NCBI GenBank assembly: GCA_016218085.1
Contig: JACREY010000012.1
Coordinates: forward strand, 496,001 to 560,000
DNA: 64,000 nt
Direction: 5' to 3'
Origin: Ignavibacteriota bacterium
GTDB taxonomy: Bacteria; Bacteroidota; Ignavibacteria; Tepidaquicellales; Tepidaquicellaceae
Below, piece after piece: positions 61,355-64,000 of the stretch (position 1 is its first letter; each line of letters opens with the position of its first letter). The notes beneath the pieces are model-generated. The model worked only from the letters and a program-made list of their open reading frames with translations. It was not told the DNA's origin and searched no databases. The position numbers and the translations under genes were made by a program.

Positions 61355-62965
61355 ATGAGGAAGACATTTACCCTGCTTTTTTTCGCGTTACTGATATTTT
61401 GTAATGCTTATCCGCAATATACCAACGTTACAATTTTTACTCCCGGACTATCTATGCCTCCGGAAGAACCTTCGATTTGCATAAATCCGAAAAATATAAA
61501 TTTTCTGGTTGCCGGTGCAAATATCAACTATGTTTCATATTCTACAAACGGAGGAGTTAACTGGGCCACTCAGTATGGATTATCAAATAGTCAGTATGGA
61601 GTCTGGGGAGACCCTTGTATCATTTGTGATACAAACGGCGTATTTTATTATTTCCATTTATCAAATTCGGTTTCTCCGGGATACTGGATAGACAGGATAG
61701 TATGTCAGAAGTCAACAAACAACGGTGTTTCATGGAATAATCCGGGTTCTTTTACCTATTACAATTCACCCAAAGAACAGGATAAGGAGTGGGCGGTAGT
61801 TGACCCGAGGAATAATCATATTTATGTAACGTGGACTCAGTTTGATAATTACGGCACATCAAATCAATCAGACAGCTCGAATATATTATTTTCAAAATCC
61901 ACTGACGGGGGAAATACCTGGGTAAACTTTGGTTCATCAGGAACCGCAAAAAGAATTAATCTGCTCGGAGGTGACTGCTATGACGAAGACAATACAGTAG
62001 AAGGTGCTGTTCCTTCAGTCGGACCTAACGGAGAAGTTTATGTAGGCTGGTCTGGACCGAAAATCAGAAATTCCCAGTATGGTATATTTTTCAATAAATC
62101 TACAGACGGAGGAAACACCTGGCTTTCAACACCTCAATATGTCGCAGATCAGCCGGGAGGTTGGGATTACATAATTTCAGGATTACAGCGCTGCAACGGA
62201 ATGCCCATCACTTGTTGTGATATTAGCAATAGTCCATACAGGGGTTATATTTATATTAACTATTCAGATAGTGCAGGACCTAACGATCATGATATTAAGT
62301 TAATTAAGTCAACTAACGGAGGTTTAAACTGGAGCACTCCATTACGGGTCAATAATGATGCCGCGGGAAAAGAGCAGTTTATGTCCTGGATGACAGTTGA
62401 CCAGAAAAACGGACACATATATATTGTATTTTATGACAGAAGGAATTATTCTAACACAGCAACGGATGTATATATTGCGCGCTCGATTGACGGCGGAAAT
62501 ACATTTACAAATTTCATTGTAAGTTCTTCGTCATTTACACCTACCAGCACTACATTTTTCGGTGATTACACAAATATAACAGCATATAACGGCAGGGTAA
62601 GGCCGATATGGGCCAGACTACAAGGGACACTGTCTGTGATGACAGCATTGGTTGATTTCACTACGGGTGAAAATACTAATTCGGAAAACTTACCGGATGA
62701 ATTCAAACTTGTTCAGAACTATCCGAATCCGTTTAATCCTTCGACCACTATTAATTATTCCATCAAGGAAAACACTTTTGTAAGTTTAAAAGTATATAAT
62801 CTTATGGGTCAGGAAATTACAACACTGGTAAATATGAACAAGCCGGCAGGATATTACAGTATTAATTTCGATTCAAAGGAATACGGACTATCCAGCGGAG
62901 TATATTTTTATAAACTCACGGCAGGAAATTTCTCAGATACAAAGAAAATGATTATTACAAAATAA
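61355..62965 (+). CDS. Secreted BNR-repeat protein with T9SS sorting domain
   Basis: A 536-aa secreted protein with a signal peptide (RKTFTLLFFALLIFCNAYPQ) and BNR/Asp-box repeats (SYSTNGGVNW, KSTDGGNTW twice, KSTNGGLNW, RSIDGGNTF) forming a sialidase-like beta-propeller. The C-terminal roughly 80 residues are a type A T9SS sorting domain (NYPNPFNPSTTINYSI, VYNLMGQEITTL, KKMIITK). No complete sialidase arginine triad was identified. It is separate from the nos operon and ends at a good terminator. Confidence 0.88.
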   Translation: MRKTFTLLFFALLIFCNAYPQYTNVTIFTPGLSMPPEEPSICINPKNINFLVAGANINYVSYSTNGGVNWATQYGLSNSQYGVWGDPCIICDTNGVFYYFHLSNSVSPGYWIDRIVCQKSTNNGVSWNNPGSFTYYNSPKEQDKEWAVVDPRNNHIYVTWTQFDNYGTSNQSDSSNILFSKSTDGGNTWVNFGSSGTAKRINLLGGDCYDEDNTVEGAVPSVGPNGEVYVGWSGPKIRNSQYGIFFNKSTDGGNTWLSTPQYVADQPGGWDYIISGLQRCNGMPITCCDISNSPYRGYIYINYSDSAGPNDHDIKLIKSTNGGLNWSTPLRVNNDAAGKEQFMSWMTVDQKNGHIYIVFYDRRNYSNTATDVYIARSIDGGNTFTNFIVSSSSFTPTSTTFFGDYTNITAYNGRVRPIWARLQGTLSVMTALVDFTTGENTNSENLPDEFKLVQNYPNPFNPSTTINYSIKENTFVSLKVYNLMGQEITTLVNMNKPAGYYSINFDSKEYGLSSGVYFYKLTAGNFSDTKKMIITK

Positions 62966-62985
62966 TCAAGTTCTATTAATAAAAG

Positions 62986-63020
62986 AAAAGGCTGGTAAAA
63001 TAAGATTATCAGCCTTTTTT
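62986..63020. terminator. Bidirectional rho-independent terminator
   Basis: AAAAGGCTGGTAA pairs with TTATCAGCCTTTT (one G-T wobble), with A- and T-runs on both sides. It serves the convergent T9SS and TrmB genes. Confidence 0.85.
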
Positions 63021-63034
63021 ATATTTAATTTTTC

Positions 63035-63868
63035 TTAGATTTTCAGTGGTTCTGAATTACCCCATAAATAATTGAATAATATCTTGCATGCAGCTACCAT
63101 TTCCTTATGTTCAATCAGGATTATTGTGAGTTCATCGGGATTTTTAATAATGTCCTGAAGCGGAAATATCACGAGCCTGTCATCATAAACAACCATTTTG
63201 ATAGGGATTGTTTCTGTCATTCTCAACTGCGAGCCAAGCTTTGCAAGTGGCTTGAACTGTTCAATAAGAGAAACCTGTTTCATCAATTCCGTGGATTCGT
63301 AAATTTTCTTGCAGGTAACTCCTCTTTTGAGCATATTTTTTTCTTCTTTAATCTGCTGATTTACCCTCGAAGAAGTATCGCAGACATAAGGTCCTTTTAT
63401 CAGGTATAGTACTTCTGATTTTGCGTTCTGGAAAGCAGTTAAAATTCTTTTTTGTGCGTGATCTTTATCCTTGATTACTTCAACAAATTCGAGTGGATTA
63501 ATAAAATTCTTATTCTTTGAATAAATAGGGTTAAATACTTCCGCAAGGGTATCGGTAATATCCTTTTTCTTATCGAGTTCGTAATGAAAATTGTTTTTAT
63601 AGTCTTCCAGTATTTTATGAAGTGCTTTCTTAGGCTCTACTGCTTCATAGTATTTGATTTTCCCGATCCTTCTTTCTATGCAGATACCCCTGTCAATCAT
63701 TTTTAAGAGAACCTCGTAAATTTTAGTTCTCGGTATATTTGCAGATTTCTGAAGTTCGGAGCTTGTAAAACTTCTTTTCGAAAGCAGAGTAATGTAAACT
63801 TTAGTTTCTCTTTCTGTTAATCCCAGGTCTATAAATTTCTGAAGGTATTTATTAAATTCATTTTTCAT
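63035..63868 (-). CDS. TrmB-family transcription regulator
   Basis: A 277-aa protein. The N-terminal winged HTH (about 12-80) has the TrmB pattern LGLTERETKVYITLLSKRSFTSSELQ (in part), IPRTKIYEVLLKMIDRGI and a wing ending YYEAVEP. A coiled segment (about 85-115) and a C-terminal regulatory domain follow (about 120-270; TAFQNAKSEVLYLIKG, MVVYDDRLVIFPL). TrmB proteins often sense sugars or other small molecules in archaea and also occur in bacteria of this group. No operon partner is seen in the window; targets unknown. Confidence 0.85.
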   Translation of the reverse strand: MKNEFNKYLQKFIDLGLTERETKVYITLLSKRSFTSSELQKSANIPRTKIYEVLLKMIDRGICIERRIGKIKYYEAVEPKKALHKILEDYKNNFHYELDKKKDITDTLAEVFNPIYSKNKNFINPLEFVEVIKDKDHAQKRILTAFQNAKSEVLYLIKGPYVCDTSSRVNQQIKEEKNMLKRGVTCKKIYESTELMKQVSLIEQFKPLAKLGSQLRMTETIPIKMVVYDDRLVIFPLQDIIKNPDELTIILIEHKEMVAACKILFNYLWGNSEPLKI

Positions 63869-64000
63869 AGCATAATTTTATATTGATTACCACTCACTAG
63901 GGTAACATAAAATATAATTATTGCATGTTTTATTCAAGTAGAAAGGAAGGCAGTTTTAATAGCTATTTTAATTTAATAAATTTACAAATCTTATGGTTCT

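Noticed and set aside
1-64000. CRISPR arrays, tRNA or rRNA genes
   Set aside because: No regularly spaced repeats or recognisable structural RNA genes were seen; the element uses a protein gene end, not a tRNA, as attachment site.

Overview
The window looks like a chromosome piece from an Ignavibacteria/Bacteroidota-type anaerobe. The signs are: two secreted proteins with type IX secretion (T9SS) C-terminal sorting domains (core YPNPFN), Bacteroidota-type promoters (-7 box TAnnTTTG), a clade II nitrous oxide reductase operon, and a long [FeFe]-hydrogenase/Hdr/Flx-type redox operon. No rRNA, tRNA or CRISPR was seen. All functions are read from motifs and remembered family features; no database search was run.

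Layout. 1-6 kb: a truncated response regulator, a receiver-PAS-histidine kinase, a lipoprotein, a T9SS BNR protein, a putative outer-membrane barrel and a TPR protein. 6-11.5 kb: a TonB-dependent receptor divergent from a DHA2-type MFS exporter, with a perfect FNR/CRP-type palindrome between them, then two small exported proteins. 11.7-22.2 kb (minus strand): hydB-hydA-(82 aa)-hdrC-hdrB-hdrA-flxD-flxC-flxB-flxA, a soluble redox system likely to link H2, NAD(P)H, ferredoxin and a disulfide. 22.5-23.1 kb: ccmB.

23.1-52.95 kb: an AT-rich integrative element of about 29.8 kb, bounded by a 17-bp direct repeat (cgtgtgggaagattaaa). The left copy is the 3' end of ccmB; the right copy lies 16 bp before a crp/fnr gene. 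A tyrosine integrase sits at the left end. Cargo block 1 (24-45.6 kb) is a type I restriction-modification locus whose hsdR, hsdS and hsdM are separated by a ParA-like ATPase + HD-domain pair, a NERD-helicase, a duplicated hsdS tail, a membrane protein and four consecutive PD-(D/E)XK-type proteins. It also holds a second tyrosine recombinase with HTH partners. Cargo block 2 (46-52.6 kb) is a complete Liv-type ABC transporter operon in which a radical SAM protein and an unknown membrane-anchored protein lie between the binding protein and the permeases. A paired TTTACAACT repeat occurs at both element ends and again exactly between the two blocks, suggesting a composite element.

52.97-61.3 kb: Crp/Fnr regulator, RIC (ScdA/YtfE) iron-sulfur repair protein, cytochrome c, nosZ, membrane protein, nosL, nosD, nosF, nosY and a short heme-copper-oxidase-like membrane protein. 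The RIC gene has an FNR-type operator almost identical to the one at the TonB receptor/MFS promoter, so those two genes probably belong to the same nitrogen-oxide regulon. 61.3-64 kb: a second T9SS BNR protein and a TrmB-family regulator.

The parts most likely to be new biology are the ParA-HD pair and nuclease series inside the type I RM locus, the Liv transporter/radical SAM/membrane protein module, and the fusion of a NuoE-less hydrogenase with an Hdr-Flx operon.
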